From: an uncultured Clostridia bacterium
Lineage (GTDB): Bacteria; Bacillota; Clostridia; Oscillospirales; Acutalibacteraceae
Assembly (NCBI GenBank): GCA_945874765.1
Contig: CAMCHQ010000007.1
Coordinates: 62,001 to 126,000, forward strand
Length of the DNA: 64,000 nt
Direction: 5' to 3'
Shown here: in pieces, positions 9,134 through 18,086 of the stretch
Numbering within the stretch: the first letter of the stretch is position 1
Layout: each line of letters opens with the position of its first letter
Translations under genes and position numbers: made by a program
The notes under the pieces: model-generated
Databases searched by the model: none
The model's input: the letters and a program-made list of their open reading frames with translations, nothing else
What the model was told of the DNA's origin: nothing

Positions 9134-9649
9134 CTACATAAAATCGTTAATTATTTCCTGAGCAAGCACCGCTATTTTCTTGCCCATTTTCATACTTTCA
9201 CGTTGAAGATATTTGTGAGCCTGAAGTTCGGAAAAGCCGTTTGTTTCTTTAAGAATAAGCTTCGCCTTTGATATAACGTCATCATCGCCGTCATTTCTTT
9301 CGGTAAAACTCGAAACACTGTTTACAAGAACGCCGACCGTACTTAAAAACTCCTGCCTGTCAACCGGCAAAGGAAGATAAATAAGATTACTCCTGAAACT
9401 TTCGGTATCGCCTCTTGTAAGCGCAACAATATCAAATCCCGGCGGAAGATGCTCGGCGATATTGCCTGCCGTCATATCCCTCAAACTTTCGGCACAAACC
9501 ACAACGCCCTCACTCATATCCTGAGCAATGCTCAAAACGCTTGCACCCGTTGCGCAAACATACGGCACGCTGTACCCTTCACATTCGAGAAGAGAGCGCA
9601 ATTTAAGCGCAGTATCCTTTGACGGATACGCAACCAAAATCTCACGCAT
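9134..9649 (-). CDS. ANTAR-domain regulator with degenerate receiver
   Basis: Protein of 171 residues. The N-terminal half (about 1-110) is a CheY-like fold lacking a clear phospho-acceptor aspartate triad, and the C-terminal part (about 112-171, ISKAKLILKETNGFSELQAH...) is an ANTAR three-helix domain. ANTAR proteins bind paired hexaloop RNA hairpins and prevent termination (family knowledge). The start was placed at 9649 because GGTGGAGAG precedes that ATG; the upstream extension to 9715 looks untranslated. No kinase partner is adjacent. It may be co-transcribed with dapF, or serve the neighbouring glycogen operon; neither is shown. Confidence 0.85.
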   Translation of the reverse strand: MREILVAYPSKDTALKLRSLLECEGYSVPYVCATGASVLSIAQDMSEGVVVCAESLRDMTAGNIAEHLPPGFDIVALTRGDTESFRSNLIYLPLPVDRQEFLSTVGVLVNSVSSFTERNDGDDDVISKAKLILKETNGFSELQAHKYLQRESMKMGKKIAVLAQEIINDFM

Positions 9650-9983
9650 ACTCTCCACCCCTGCTAACAAATATCTGACAAAAGCATTATAACATATATA
9701 ATACTTATTATACAATAGAAAACATTAACTTTTATTATACAAAATAGAAGCATAAATCAAAGGTGTTTATTGTTTAAAATGGCAGAAGTTTGTTTTTTAC
9801 GCTCTTATACATTTCTAACATTTTACACAGATTTTGAATTTTTTTAACGTTTTTTTGTAACAAAGTAACCAAAAACCGCTTGATTATTTGTTATAAAGGT
9901 GATATGATATGATTATATAAAAATTATAATAGCGCCAAAATTTTGTTTTTGACGCTTTTCGATAAAATAAAGGAGATGAAATT
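9650..9983 (+). promoter_or_regulatory. Divergent spacer with glycogen operon promoter
   Basis: AT-rich, 334 bases between the ANTAR gene and glgB. A good sigma-A type promoter points at glgB: TTGATT (9880-9885), 17-base spacer, TATGAT (9903-9908). A ribosome site AGGAG (9971-9975) precedes the glgB start. I see no riboswitch or strong hairpin here. Confidence 0.7.
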
Positions 9984-12107
9984 TTGGTGAAATTAGACAA
10001 AGATTATGAATTCCCTTTGTATATTTTCCACAGCGGAAAGAATTATAAGGCATATGAATTTTTCGGCTGTCATAGAATTAAGGGAGATACATTTGCATTT
10101 CGTGTTTGGGCACCTCATGCTCAAAGCGTGTCAACAGTCGGCGATTTTAACGATTGGGACGAAAATGCCAACGTTATGGAAAAAATCAGCGACGGTATTT
10201 TTGAAGCTAAGATTGACAATGTAAAGATTTACGATTGCTATAAATATGCCATTAAGACGAGAAACGGCGACACAATTTTGAAAGCCGACCCTTATGCTTT
10301 CCACGCAGAGACAAGACCGGGTACAGCTTCCAAGGTTTATGAAACGAACAAATACCGCTGGAACGATTCGGCTTGGAAAAAGGAAAATTCAGGCAACATT
10401 CTTGAAAAACCCGTTAATATTTATGAAATTCATTTCGGAAGCTGGAAAAGGCACGAAAACGGTGATTTCTTATCCTACAGGCAAATGGCGGAAGAACTTG
10501 TGCCTTACGTAAAAGATATGGGATACACTCATATTGAAATGATGCCGATTATGGAATATCCGTTTGACGGCTCGTGGGGATATCAGGTTACAGGCTATTT
10601 TGCACCGACCTCACGTTACGGCACTCCCGATGACCTTATGTATTTTGTCGACACTTGCCACAAGGCAGGAATAGGCGTAATTCTTGACTGGGTACCGGCT
10701 CACTTCCCTAAAGACGCATACGGTCTTTACGAGTTTGACGGAGAATGCACATATGAATACTCCGATATGAAAAAAGGCGAGCATAAGGAATGGGGTACAA
10801 GAGTTTTTGACTACGGCAAAAACGAGGTTAAATCTTTCCTCATCTCGTCTGCAATGTATTGGGTTGACAATTTCCACTTCGACGGACTTAGGGTAGACGC
10901 AGTTGCGTCGATGCTTTATCTCGACTACGGTCGTGAGGACGGCGAGTGGACACCGAACAAAAACGGCGGAAGAGAAAATCTTGAGGCAGTTGAATTTCTT
11001 AAAGAACTCAACTGTGCTATGTTCAAAGAGCACCCCGAGGTTATGATGATTGCCGAGGAGTCGACCGCTTGGCCTATGATTACTATGCCGACAAATATCG
11101 GCGGTTTAGGATTTAATTTCAAGTGGAATATGGGCTGGATGAACGATATGCTCAGATACATTTCGCTCGACCCGTTATTCAGAAAAGGCAACCACAACTG
11201 TATCACTTTCAGTTTCTATTATGCATTCAGTGAAAACTTTATTTTACCTATCAGTCACGACGAAGTGGTACACGGCAAATGCAGTCTTATCAATAAAATG
11301 CCGGGCGAATATGAAATGAAGTTTGACGGCTTAAGACTGTTTCTTGCATATATGTTTGCTCACCCGGGCAAAAAGCTTTTATTTATGGGCAGTGAATTCG
11401 GTCAGTTTATCGAATGGAACTATAAGCAAGGACTTGACTGGCTTCTTCTTGATTATGAGATGCACAGGAAAATGCTCGGCTTCTCTAAAACACTTAATAA
11501 ACTTTACAAGGACACACCTGCACTTTGGCAGATTGATTACAGCTGGGACGGCTTCCAATGGATTTCAAGTGAGGACAATGCCAACAGCGTAATCGCATTC
11601 AGAAGAATCGATAAAAACGGCAAGGAAATTATTGCAATATTCAATTTCACGCCTAACAGCTTTGACGAATACAGAATCGGCGTTCCCGAAGAGGGCAGTT
11701 ACAAGGTTGTGCTTGACACTTCGCTCGAACAGTTCGGCGGTTCCACAATTTCAAAACACCCTGCTTACAAAACCAAGAAAAAAGCAATGCACGGTTTTGA
11801 GCAGAGTATCGGCTTAAAGCTTGCCGGTCTTTCGGGTCTTTATCTTGAAAAAGTCGCTAAAAAGCCGGCGAAATCAAAAGCTAAAGAAAAAAGTGAAAAG
11901 GTAAAAAAGCCTGAAAAAGCAGAGCCTAAAAAGGAAACAAAGGCAGAAAAGGCAAAAGCCGAAAAGGAAATAAAAAAAGAGGTAAAAAAAGAGACCTCAA
12001 AGGCAGCGCCTAAGACTGAAAAGCCTAAGAAAGAAAAGGCTCAGCCCGTTCAAAAAGCAAAAAAGGTCGGCAAAAAGCCGGCACTTTCCAATAAAAAGAA
12101 CAAATAA
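9984..12107 (+). CDS. glgB: 1,4-alpha-glucan branching enzyme with histone-like C-terminal tail
   Basis: GH13 enzyme that makes alpha-1,6 branches in glycogen. An N-terminal carbohydrate module (about 25-115) is followed by the catalytic barrel with GSWGYQVTGYFAPTSRYG (about 195), DGLRVDAVASMLY (about 300, nucleophile Asp) and AEESTAWP (about 357, acid Glu), and ISHDEVVHGK near 423. The catalytic part ends near 620. Residues about 622-707 are an odd tail rich in Lys, Ala, Glu and Pro, like histone H1 or a low-complexity linker; the family normally stops before it. The start is TTG (9984) or the next codon GTG (9987). First gene of glgBCDA, 12 bases from glgC. Confidence 0.95.
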   Translation: MVKLDKDYEFPLYIFHSGKNYKAYEFFGCHRIKGDTFAFRVWAPHAQSVSTVGDFNDWDENANVMEKISDGIFEAKIDNVKIYDCYKYAIKTRNGDTILKADPYAFHAETRPGTASKVYETNKYRWNDSAWKKENSGNILEKPVNIYEIHFGSWKRHENGDFLSYRQMAEELVPYVKDMGYTHIEMMPIMEYPFDGSWGYQVTGYFAPTSRYGTPDDLMYFVDTCHKAGIGVILDWVPAHFPKDAYGLYEFDGECTYEYSDMKKGEHKEWGTRVFDYGKNEVKSFLISSAMYWVDNFHFDGLRVDAVASMLYLDYGREDGEWTPNKNGGRENLEAVEFLKELNCAMFKEHPEVMMIAEESTAWPMITMPTNIGGLGFNFKWNMGWMNDMLRYISLDPLFRKGNHNCITFSFYYAFSENFILPISHDEVVHGKCSLINKMPGEYEMKFDGLRLFLAYMFAHPGKKLLFMGSEFGQFIEWNYKQGLDWLLLDYEMHRKMLGFSKTLNKLYKDTPALWQIDYSWDGFQWISSEDNANSVIAFRRIDKNGKEIIAIFNFTPNSFDEYRIGVPEEGSYKVVLDTSLEQFGGSTISKHPAYKTKKKAMHGFEQSIGLKLAGLSGLYLEKVAKKPAKSKAKEKSEKVKKPEKAEPKKETKAEKAKAEKEIKKEVKKETSKAAPKTEKPKKEKAQPVQKAKKVGKKPALSNKKNK

Positions 12108-12119
12108 AGGAGAAATGAA

Positions 12120-13328
12120 ATGGCACACAAAACAGAAGTTGTAGCAATGCTCCTTGCAGGAGGACAGGGCAGCCGTCTCGGTGTACTTACAAAAAATATC
12201 GCTAAGCCGGCAGTTCCCTACGGCGGTAATTACAGAATTATTGACTTCCCGTTGTCAAACTGCGTAAACAGCGGTATTTACACCGTCGGCGTACTTACTC
12301 AGTATCAGCCGCTTGAGTTAAACGACTATCTCGGAAACGGACAGCCTTGGGATTTAGACAGGCAGGACGGCGGTATTCATATTTTGTCACCGTATGAAGC
12401 AATAGGCGGTGCGGAATGGTACAAGGGTACTGCAAACGCTATTTATCAAAACATTAATTTCATTGAAAAATATGACCCTGAATACGTTGTAATTCTTTCG
12501 GGCGACCATATTTACAAAATGAATTACGCAAAGATGGTTGATTTCCATAAAAAGAACAATGCGGACTGCACAATCGCAGTTCTTGAAGTTCCGTGGGAAG
12601 AGGCTTCACGTTTCGGAATTCTTGCAACAAAAGATGATGACAGAATTTACGAATTTGCGGAAAAACCGAAAGAGCCGAAGAGCAACAAAGCTTCAATGGG
12701 CGTTTACGTTTTCAGTTGGGATAAGCTTAAAAAATATCTTATTCAGGACGAAAACACCGAGGGTTCGGCTAACGACTTCGGCAAGAACATTATTCCTACA
12801 ATGCTTGACGCAGGCGAAAGACTTTTTGCCTTTCCGTTTAAAGGATATTGGAAAGACGTAGGAACAATCGACTCTCTTTGGGAAGCAAACCTTGATATTA
12901 TCAATCCTAATGTTGACCTTGATTTAAGCGATACAAGCTGGAGGATTTATTCAAGAAATCCTATGGCTCCGCCGCATTACATAGGCAAAAATGCCGTTGT
13001 TGAAAATTCATCTGTCAGCGAGGGATGTGAAATCGAAGGCAACGTTGATTACTCCGTTATTTCTCCGAACTGCTTGGTTGAAGAGGGTGCAGACGTAAGA
13101 TACAGCGTTATTATGCCGGGCGCTAAAATCAAAAAAGGCGCTAAGGTTTATTATTCGATAGTTGCGGAAGACGCAGTAATCGAGCCTGACGCAAAAGTAG
13201 GCGAAATCCCTGAACTTCTTGAAAAGCCTGAAGATTGGGGTATTGCGGTTATCGGCTCGGGTGCAACAATTAAAACAGGAACTCACATTGCCCCCGGGGT
13301 AATGGTAAATGCAGGAGAGGAGGTATAA
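12120..13328 (+). CDS. glgC: Glucose-1-phosphate adenylyltransferase, catalytic subunit
   Basis: ADP-glucose pyrophosphorylase of 402 residues. [21 protein letters not shown] at the N-terminus is the nucleotide-binding signature with the catalytic Arg/Lys, PLSNCVNSG follows, and the C-terminal third is a left-handed beta helix. It makes ADP-glucose for glycogen synthase. The next gene encodes the GlgD partner only 3 bases on, as in other Firmicutes where GlgC/GlgD form a hetero-oligomer with higher activity. Confidence 0.97.
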   Translation: MAHKTEVVAMLLAGGQGSRLGVLTKNIAKPAVPYGGNYRIIDFPLSNCVNSGIYTVGVLTQYQPLELNDYLGNGQPWDLDRQDGGIHILSPYEAIGGAEWYKGTANAIYQNINFIEKYDPEYVVILSGDHIYKMNYAKMVDFHKKNNADCTIAVLEVPWEEASRFGILATKDDDRIYEFAEKPKEPKSNKASMGVYVFSWDKLKKYLIQDENTEGSANDFGKNIIPTMLDAGERLFAFPFKGYWKDVGTIDSLWEANLDIINPNVDLDLSDTSWRIYSRNPMAPPHYIGKNAVVENSSVSEGCEIEGNVDYSVISPNCLVEEGADVRYSVIMPGAKIKKGAKVYYSIVAEDAVIEPDAKVGEIPELLEKPEDWGIAVIGSGATIKTGTHIAPGVMVNAGEEV

Positions 13329-13331
13329 GCG

Positions 13332-14450
13332 ATGAACGGAAAATCAGTACTTGGTATGATATTTGCAAACATTCACGAGGAGGCTCTCGATTCGCTTACG
13401 GCAATGAGAACTATGGGCTCTGTTCCGTTTTGCTCACGCTTTCGTTTAATCGACTTCCCTCTTTCCAATCTTGTTGAAAGCGGAGTTACGAAAATCGGCG
13501 TTGTAACAAATGCCAACTTCCGTTCGCTTATGGACCATATCGGCACAGGTAAGCCTTGGGATTTGAGCAGAAAGAGCGACGGACTTTTCTTACTTCCTCC
13601 TTTTTCGGCAGGAAGCACAAATATTTGGGGCAACCGTATTGACGCAATTTTCGGCAATATGAATTTTCTCCATCAGTCGCACCAAACTTATGTCTTGATG
13701 ACGGATTGCAACAACATTGTAAACATTGATTATTCTAAACTTTTCGATGTGCACGAACAAAGCGGTGCAGATATCACAATCGTCGGCGTAAAGAGCAAAA
13801 TGCCTAAAAATATCGGCTCTGTTCTTTGCTTTGACAAGGTTGACGAAAACGGCAGAATTACGGAAATGAGCCTTGACCGTGATGTTGACGAGGAAGTATT
13901 TTATTCCTGCAACATTATGATTATGAAAAAATATCTTCTTGAAACTCTTATTCAGACGGCTCATTCAAAAAATGAAATTTCTTATCAGAGAAATATCATT
14001 ATGTCAAACGTTAAAAGCCTTAAAATCCACGCTTATGACGCAACCGACAGTTTTGTGGGAACGATTGATTCAATTCAAAGCTACTACAAAATTTCCATGT
14101 CGCTTCTTGAAAAAGAAAACAGAGATAAACTTTTCTCTTCTCCTATTTCGACTAAAGAAAGAGACGATATGCCTACTCTTTACGGTCCTGAATCGGTTAC
14201 TAAAAATTCACTTGTTGCCGACGGCTGTATTATTGACGGTAATGTTGAAAACTGCATTATTTTCAAAGGCGTTAAGGTTGAAAAAGGCGCAGTGGTTAAA
14301 AATTCAATTCTTATGCAGGATACCGTTATCGGCGAAAACTCAAAGGTAAACTGTGTAATTGCAGATAAGAATGTAAGTATCAGAAGCTCAGCTGAACTTT
14401 CGAGTGCAGAAACATTCCCTGTTTGCCTTGCTAAAAATACAAGGGTATAA
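13332..14450 (+). CDS. glgD: Glucose-1-phosphate adenylyltransferase regulatory subunit
   Basis: Paralogue of GlgC, 372 residues, with the N-terminal motif changed (LGMIFANIHEEALDSLTA in place of the GGxGxRL loop), so it lacks the catalytic nucleotide loop and is expected to be regulatory. RLIDFPLSNLVESG and the C-terminal beta-helix repeats (VADGCIIDGNVENCIIF) remain. GAGGAGG before the ATG overlaps the end of glgC, so translation is coupled. Family knowledge: GlgD modulates GlgC in Firmicutes. Confidence 0.95.
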   Translation: MNGKSVLGMIFANIHEEALDSLTAMRTMGSVPFCSRFRLIDFPLSNLVESGVTKIGVVTNANFRSLMDHIGTGKPWDLSRKSDGLFLLPPFSAGSTNIWGNRIDAIFGNMNFLHQSHQTYVLMTDCNNIVNIDYSKLFDVHEQSGADITIVGVKSKMPKNIGSVLCFDKVDENGRITEMSLDRDVDEEVFYSCNIMIMKKYLLETLIQTAHSKNEISYQRNIIMSNVKSLKIHAYDATDSFVGTIDSIQSYYKISMSLLEKENRDKLFSSPISTKERDDMPTLYGPESVTKNSLVADGCIIDGNVENCIIFKGVKVEKGAVVKNSILMQDTVIGENSKVNCVIADKNVSIRSSAELSSAETFPVCLAKNTRV

Positions 14451-14467
14451 TTTTTGGAGGAACAAAA

Positions 14468-15886
14468 ATGAAAGTATTATATGTTGCATCCGAAGCGCTT
14501 CCGTTTATGGCTTCGGGTGGATTGGGAGACGTTGCAGGCTCACTTCCTGTAGCACTTCGCAAAAGACTTATCGGCTGCCGTGTCGTTATGCCGCTTTATG
14601 ACGGAATCAAGCAGGAATTTAAGGACCAGATGAAGTTTATAACATCAATTTCCGTTCCTGTTTCTTGGAGACGTCAATATTGCGGAATATTTGAAGCAAA
14701 GGCAAACGGCGTTATTTACTATTTCCTTGACAATCAATATTATTTCAAGCGTGACGGAATTTACGGTCACTACGATGACGCAGAACGTTTCGCATTTTTT
14801 GCAAGAGCAGTGCTTGAAATTATCCCCGCTATCGATTGGAAGCCGGATATCATTCACTGTAACGATTGGCAAAGTGCATTGACTCCGCTTTACTACAGTT
14901 GCTATTACGCTAACAGAATGGGATATGAAAACATCAAAACCGTTTTCACTATCCACAACATTCAATATCAGGGCAAATACGGCGACGAGCTTCTTAACGA
15001 CGTTCTCGGCATTGCACCTGAATACAGCAATCTTATTATGTATGACGGTCTTGTAAACTTTATGAAAGCAGGCATTGAATGTGCTAATAAAGTTACAACC
15101 GTTTCCCCTACATATGCAAAAGAGATTCTCGACCCGTGGTACAGTTACGGTCTTGACTCTATTTTAAATCAGCGCAGTTGGAAACTTTGCGGAATTTTAA
15201 ACGGCATTGATACAGACAGTTACAATCCCGAAACAGATAAGGACATTTGGGCTAACTACAATGCGGACGATTTTTCAAACAAAGCTAAGAATAAGGCTGA
15301 ACTTCAAAAGATGATGGGTATGAACGTTGACCCTGATGTTCCGCTTGTCGGCATTGTTTCAAGACTTGTAGGCCACAAGGGTATTGACCTTATGAAAGAA
15401 GTTCTTGAAAAGAGCCTTTATGAACGCAACATTCAATATGTTGTTCTCGGCAGCGGCGAATGGGAATATGAAAACTATTTCCGCTATCTCCACGATAAGC
15501 ACCCTGACAAGGTCGGTATCACTATCGGCTTTGTGCCTGACCTTGCAAGAAAGATTTACGCAGGCGCAGATTTATTCCTTATGCCGAGTAAGAGTGAGCC
15601 GTGCGGTCTTTCACAAATGGTTGCGCTTCGCTACGGTACAGTTCCTATCGTTCGTGAAACAGGCGGTCTTAAAGATTCAATCACAGACTGCGGCGACGGA
15701 CAGGGCAACGGCTTTACATTCAAAACATATAACGCTTACGATATGCTCGGCGCTATCTACAGAGGTGTTGACGCATACAACAGCAAGGATTGGAACGTTC
15801 TTGTTAAGCGTGCGCTTGAATGTGATATGAGCTGGGGCAAGAGTGCAAACGAATATATTAAAATGTACCGATCACTTCTTAAATAA
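14468..15886 (+). CDS. glgA: Glycogen synthase (ADP-glucose)
   Basis: GT5 retaining glucosyltransferase of 472 residues that extends alpha-1,4 chains. The N-terminal LPFMASGGLGDVAGSLP corresponds to the KTGGLADV loop of the family, with Lys replaced by Ala-Ser sequence (the usual KxGGL lysine is absent, which is worth noting). The C-terminal GT-B domain holds LFLMPSKSEPCGLSQMVALRYG (about 370-391) with the EPCG motif. Last gene of the operon, followed by a strong bidirectional terminator. Confidence 0.95.
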   Translation: MKVLYVASEALPFMASGGLGDVAGSLPVALRKRLIGCRVVMPLYDGIKQEFKDQMKFITSISVPVSWRRQYCGIFEAKANGVIYYFLDNQYYFKRDGIYGHYDDAERFAFFARAVLEIIPAIDWKPDIIHCNDWQSALTPLYYSCYYANRMGYENIKTVFTIHNIQYQGKYGDELLNDVLGIAPEYSNLIMYDGLVNFMKAGIECANKVTTVSPTYAKEILDPWYSYGLDSILNQRSWKLCGILNGIDTDSYNPETDKDIWANYNADDFSNKAKNKAELQKMMGMNVDPDVPLVGIVSRLVGHKGIDLMKEVLEKSLYERNIQYVVLGSGEWEYENYFRYLHDKHPDKVGITIGFVPDLARKIYAGADLFLMPSKSEPCGLSQMVALRYGTVPIVRETGGLKDSITDCGDGQGNGFTFKTYNAYDMLGAIYRGVDAYNSKDWNVLVKRALECDMSWGKSANEYIKMYRSLLK

Positions 15887-15902
15887 TAAATCTAAACAAA
15901 AC

Positions 15903-15938
15903 AAAACCCGTATTCAATTCAGTTTGAATACGGGTTTT
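15903..15938. terminator. Bidirectional terminator between glgA and araC-type gene
   Basis: AAAACCCGTATTCAA (15903-15917) pairs with TTGAATACGGGTTTT (15924-15938), a 15-base perfect stem with a 6-base loop and T/A runs on both sides, placed between converging genes. Confidence 0.93.
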
Positions 15939-15941
15939 ATA

Positions 15942-16790
15942 TTATCTGAATCTTTTTCTGTAATTACTCGGCGTTACACCCTTACTGCGTTTGAAAAGAC
16001 GGTTAAAATAACTTAAATCGTTAAAACCGCACGAAAGGGCAATATCCGTTATCGACAAATAAGAAAGGCTCAACTGCTCGGCGGCGCACTCAATACGGTA
16101 ATAATTAAGATAATCTATCGGCGTTTTGCCAGTTGCCTGCCTGAAAGCACGGCAAAAATATTGCTTGTTAAGCTGTGCCTCTTCTGCCAAATCATCAAGC
16201 GTAAGCGGTTTTGAATAATCGTTTCTAATCTTTGTAAGTACCTTTTTTATCTGCTTATTTTTGCGATAAACGGCATTTTGCGATGACGGTGCAATTTGTG
16301 ACTTTTGTTCTAATATATATCCCGTAAGTTGCCACAAAAGACCTGTAGTTGTAAACGTATAAGCAACGCTTTCTTTTTCCATACTTTCAAAAAGGGAGTC
16401 GACAATTTTGCCTGCCTTGCTTTTAGGCTCAAATATCATTTCGCTGATAACTCCGCTTTCAAGTGCATTGTTATATTTTTCAATACACTGAGGCGACTGC
16501 GCAAGAAAGGAGTCCATATCAAACACAACGCACTCATAAATACAATTCTCAGGTGTTCCGCCGTGGATATACTCACTTGGAATAAACACGCTTTGACCGC
16601 CTTCAAGCGTATAATTGACGCCGTTTACGGACAAATGGAACTTGCCGGCAAGCACTAAAATAAGCTCACATTCCATATGCCAATGAAACGGCATTTCGTA
16701 CTGCGGATGATTGGCGTCGACGTAATAAAGCTGAATCGGAAAACCGAATGTACCCCTGCTTTTATTCTCTTGATATCCTGTATATCGCAT
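15942..16790 (-). CDS. AraC-family transcriptional regulator of the fucose operon
   Basis: Regulator of 282 residues: N-terminal cupin-like sensing domain (about 20-140; HWHMECELILVLAG, FIPSEYIHGG) and C-terminal AraC double helix-turn-helix (about 180-282; LDDLAEEAQLNKQYFCRAFRQ and ALSCGFNDLSYFNRLFKRSKG). It is divergent from fucA across 142 bases in which both promoters overlap, so control of the fucose genes and itself is likely (inference). The natural ligand could be L-fucose, fuculose or fuculose-1-phosphate. Confidence 0.92.
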   Translation of the reverse strand: MRYTGYQENKSRGTFGFPIQLYYVDANHPQYEMPFHWHMECELILVLAGKFHLSVNGVNYTLEGGQSVFIPSEYIHGGTPENCIYECVVFDMDSFLAQSPQCIEKYNNALESGVISEMIFEPKSKAGKIVDSLFESMEKESVAYTFTTTGLLWQLTGYILEQKSQIAPSSQNAVYRKNKQIKKVLTKIRNDYSKPLTLDDLAEEAQLNKQYFCRAFRQATGKTPIDYLNYYRIECAAEQLSLSYLSITDIALSCGFNDLSYFNRLFKRSKGVTPSNYRKRFR

Positions 16791-16858
16791 AGTTTCTCCC
16801 CTGATGTTATATTTTTATCAAAAAGTCAATATCGTCATATTTTTTCACATTATACACC

Positions 16859-16887
16859 TTGCCCGTGCAAAAAATCAACAGTATAAT
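16859..16887 (+). promoter_or_regulatory. fuc operon promoter
   Basis: TTGCCC (16859-16864), 17-base spacer, TATAAT (16882-16887). The poor -35 fits a promoter that needs an activator. On the other strand a second TATAAT (about 16848-16853) with TTGATT 18 bases upstream would serve the araC-type gene, so the two overlap. Confidence 0.65.
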
Positions 16888-16932
16888 TGAAATTAGAAAA
16901 ATATTTAATTTTTTACAAGAAAGGAATTAATT

Positions 16933-17643
16933 ATGGATATCGAAGTAATTAAAGACCAAATTTGCGACGTTTGCCATAAAATGTGGCAGCTCGGCTGGGT
17001 TGCGGCTAATGACGGTAACGTAAGCGCTAAGCTTGATGACGGCACAATTCTTGCAACACCTACGGGCATGAGCAAGTCATTTATCACACCCGACAAGCTT
17101 ATCAGAATTGACTCAAAGGGAAATGTTCTTGAAGCTGCCGAGGGACTTCGTCCGTCAAGCGAAATCAAAATGCACCTTAGATGCTATGATAAAAGAGATG
17201 ACGTTATGAGCGTTATCCATGCTCACCCACCCGGAGCAACAGGCTTTGCAGTGGCTCACAAAGCAATGGATATGTATAATATGATTGAGGACGTTGCAGC
17301 AATCGGTGCAGTTCCGCTTACACCTTACGGAACTCCGTCAACTACAGAAGTTCCCGACGCTATTGAGCCTTACCTTGAAGACCACGACGTAATGCTTCTT
17401 GAAAACCACGGCGCACTCGCAGTCGGCAGTGATGTTATTACTGCATTTTACCGTATGGAAAGCCTTGAGCTTTGGGCTAAAATCACTATCAATGCGGTTA
17501 TTCTCGGCGGAAGCCACGATATTGACGAGAAGAATATTCAAAAACTTATCGACCTTAGAAGCTACTACAGAATTACAGGACGTCACCCGGGTTATAAAAT
17601 GTATAATCCCGATGATGATATGCTTCACAAAAAGGAGGACTGA
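16933..17643 (+). CDS. fucA: L-fuculose-1-phosphate aldolase (class II aldolase/adducin family)
   Basis: Zinc aldolase of 236 residues splitting fuculose-1-phosphate to dihydroxyacetone phosphate and lactaldehyde. AANDGNVSAKLDD (about 26) is the substrate loop, VIHAHPPGATGFA (about 94) gives zinc histidines, and LLENHGALAVG (about 155) the third. It uses TGA as stop. It overlaps nothing but is 2 bases from fucU. A rhamnulose-phosphate aldolase reading is possible in isolation; the fucI and fucU neighbours favour fucose. Confidence 0.88.
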   Translation: MDIEVIKDQICDVCHKMWQLGWVAANDGNVSAKLDDGTILATPTGMSKSFITPDKLIRIDSKGNVLEAAEGLRPSSEIKMHLRCYDKRDDVMSVIHAHPPGATGFAVAHKAMDMYNMIEDVAAIGAVPLTPYGTPSTTEVPDAIEPYLEDHDVMLLENHGALAVGSDVITAFYRMESLELWAKITINAVILGGSHDIDEKNIQKLIDLRSYYRITGRHPGYKMYNPDDDMLHKKED

Positions 17644-17645
17644 AT

Positions 17646-18086
17646 ATGCTGAAAGGAATTAATCCTATCGTTTCACCCGAACTTTTAAAGGCTCTTTGCG
17701 AAATGGGACACGGCGACGAACTTGTTATTGCAGACGGCAATTTCCCTTGCGAAAGCGTAGGCAAGAATGCAATTGTTATCCGTGCAGACGGCCATTCGAC
17801 AACAGATATTCTCGACGCTGTTCTTTCTCTCATTCCGCTTGATACATATACGGAAAAACCTGTAGCGCTTATGGAAGTTGTTAAAGGCGACAACACTCCT
17901 ACCCCTGCGATTTGGGCTGATTACGACAAACTTTTAAACAAATACGAGCCTGAACATCACGATATTGAGATGACCGAGCGTTTCGCTTTTTACGAACGTG
18001 CAAAAAAGGCTTATCTCATTATCGCAACAGGTGAAACGGCAATTTACGCCAACGTTTTGCTTAAAAAAGGAGTAGTCAAAGTATGA
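17646..18086 (+). CDS. fucU: L-fucose mutarotase
   Basis: RbsD/FucU-family protein of 146 residues that interconverts the alpha and beta anomers of L-fucose before isomerisation. MLKGINPIVSPELLKALCEMGHGDELVIADGN-type N-terminus (GHGDEL with the catalytic His) and the C-terminal ATGETAIYANVLLKKG are typical. The stop overlaps the start of the kinase gene (ATGA), so translation is coupled. Confidence 0.92.
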   Translation: MLKGINPIVSPELLKALCEMGHGDELVIADGNFPCESVGKNAIVIRADGHSTTDILDAVLSLIPLDTYTEKPVALMEVVKGDNTPTPAIWADYDKLLNKYEPEHHDIEMTERFAFYERAKKAYLIIATGETAIYANVLLKKGVVKV

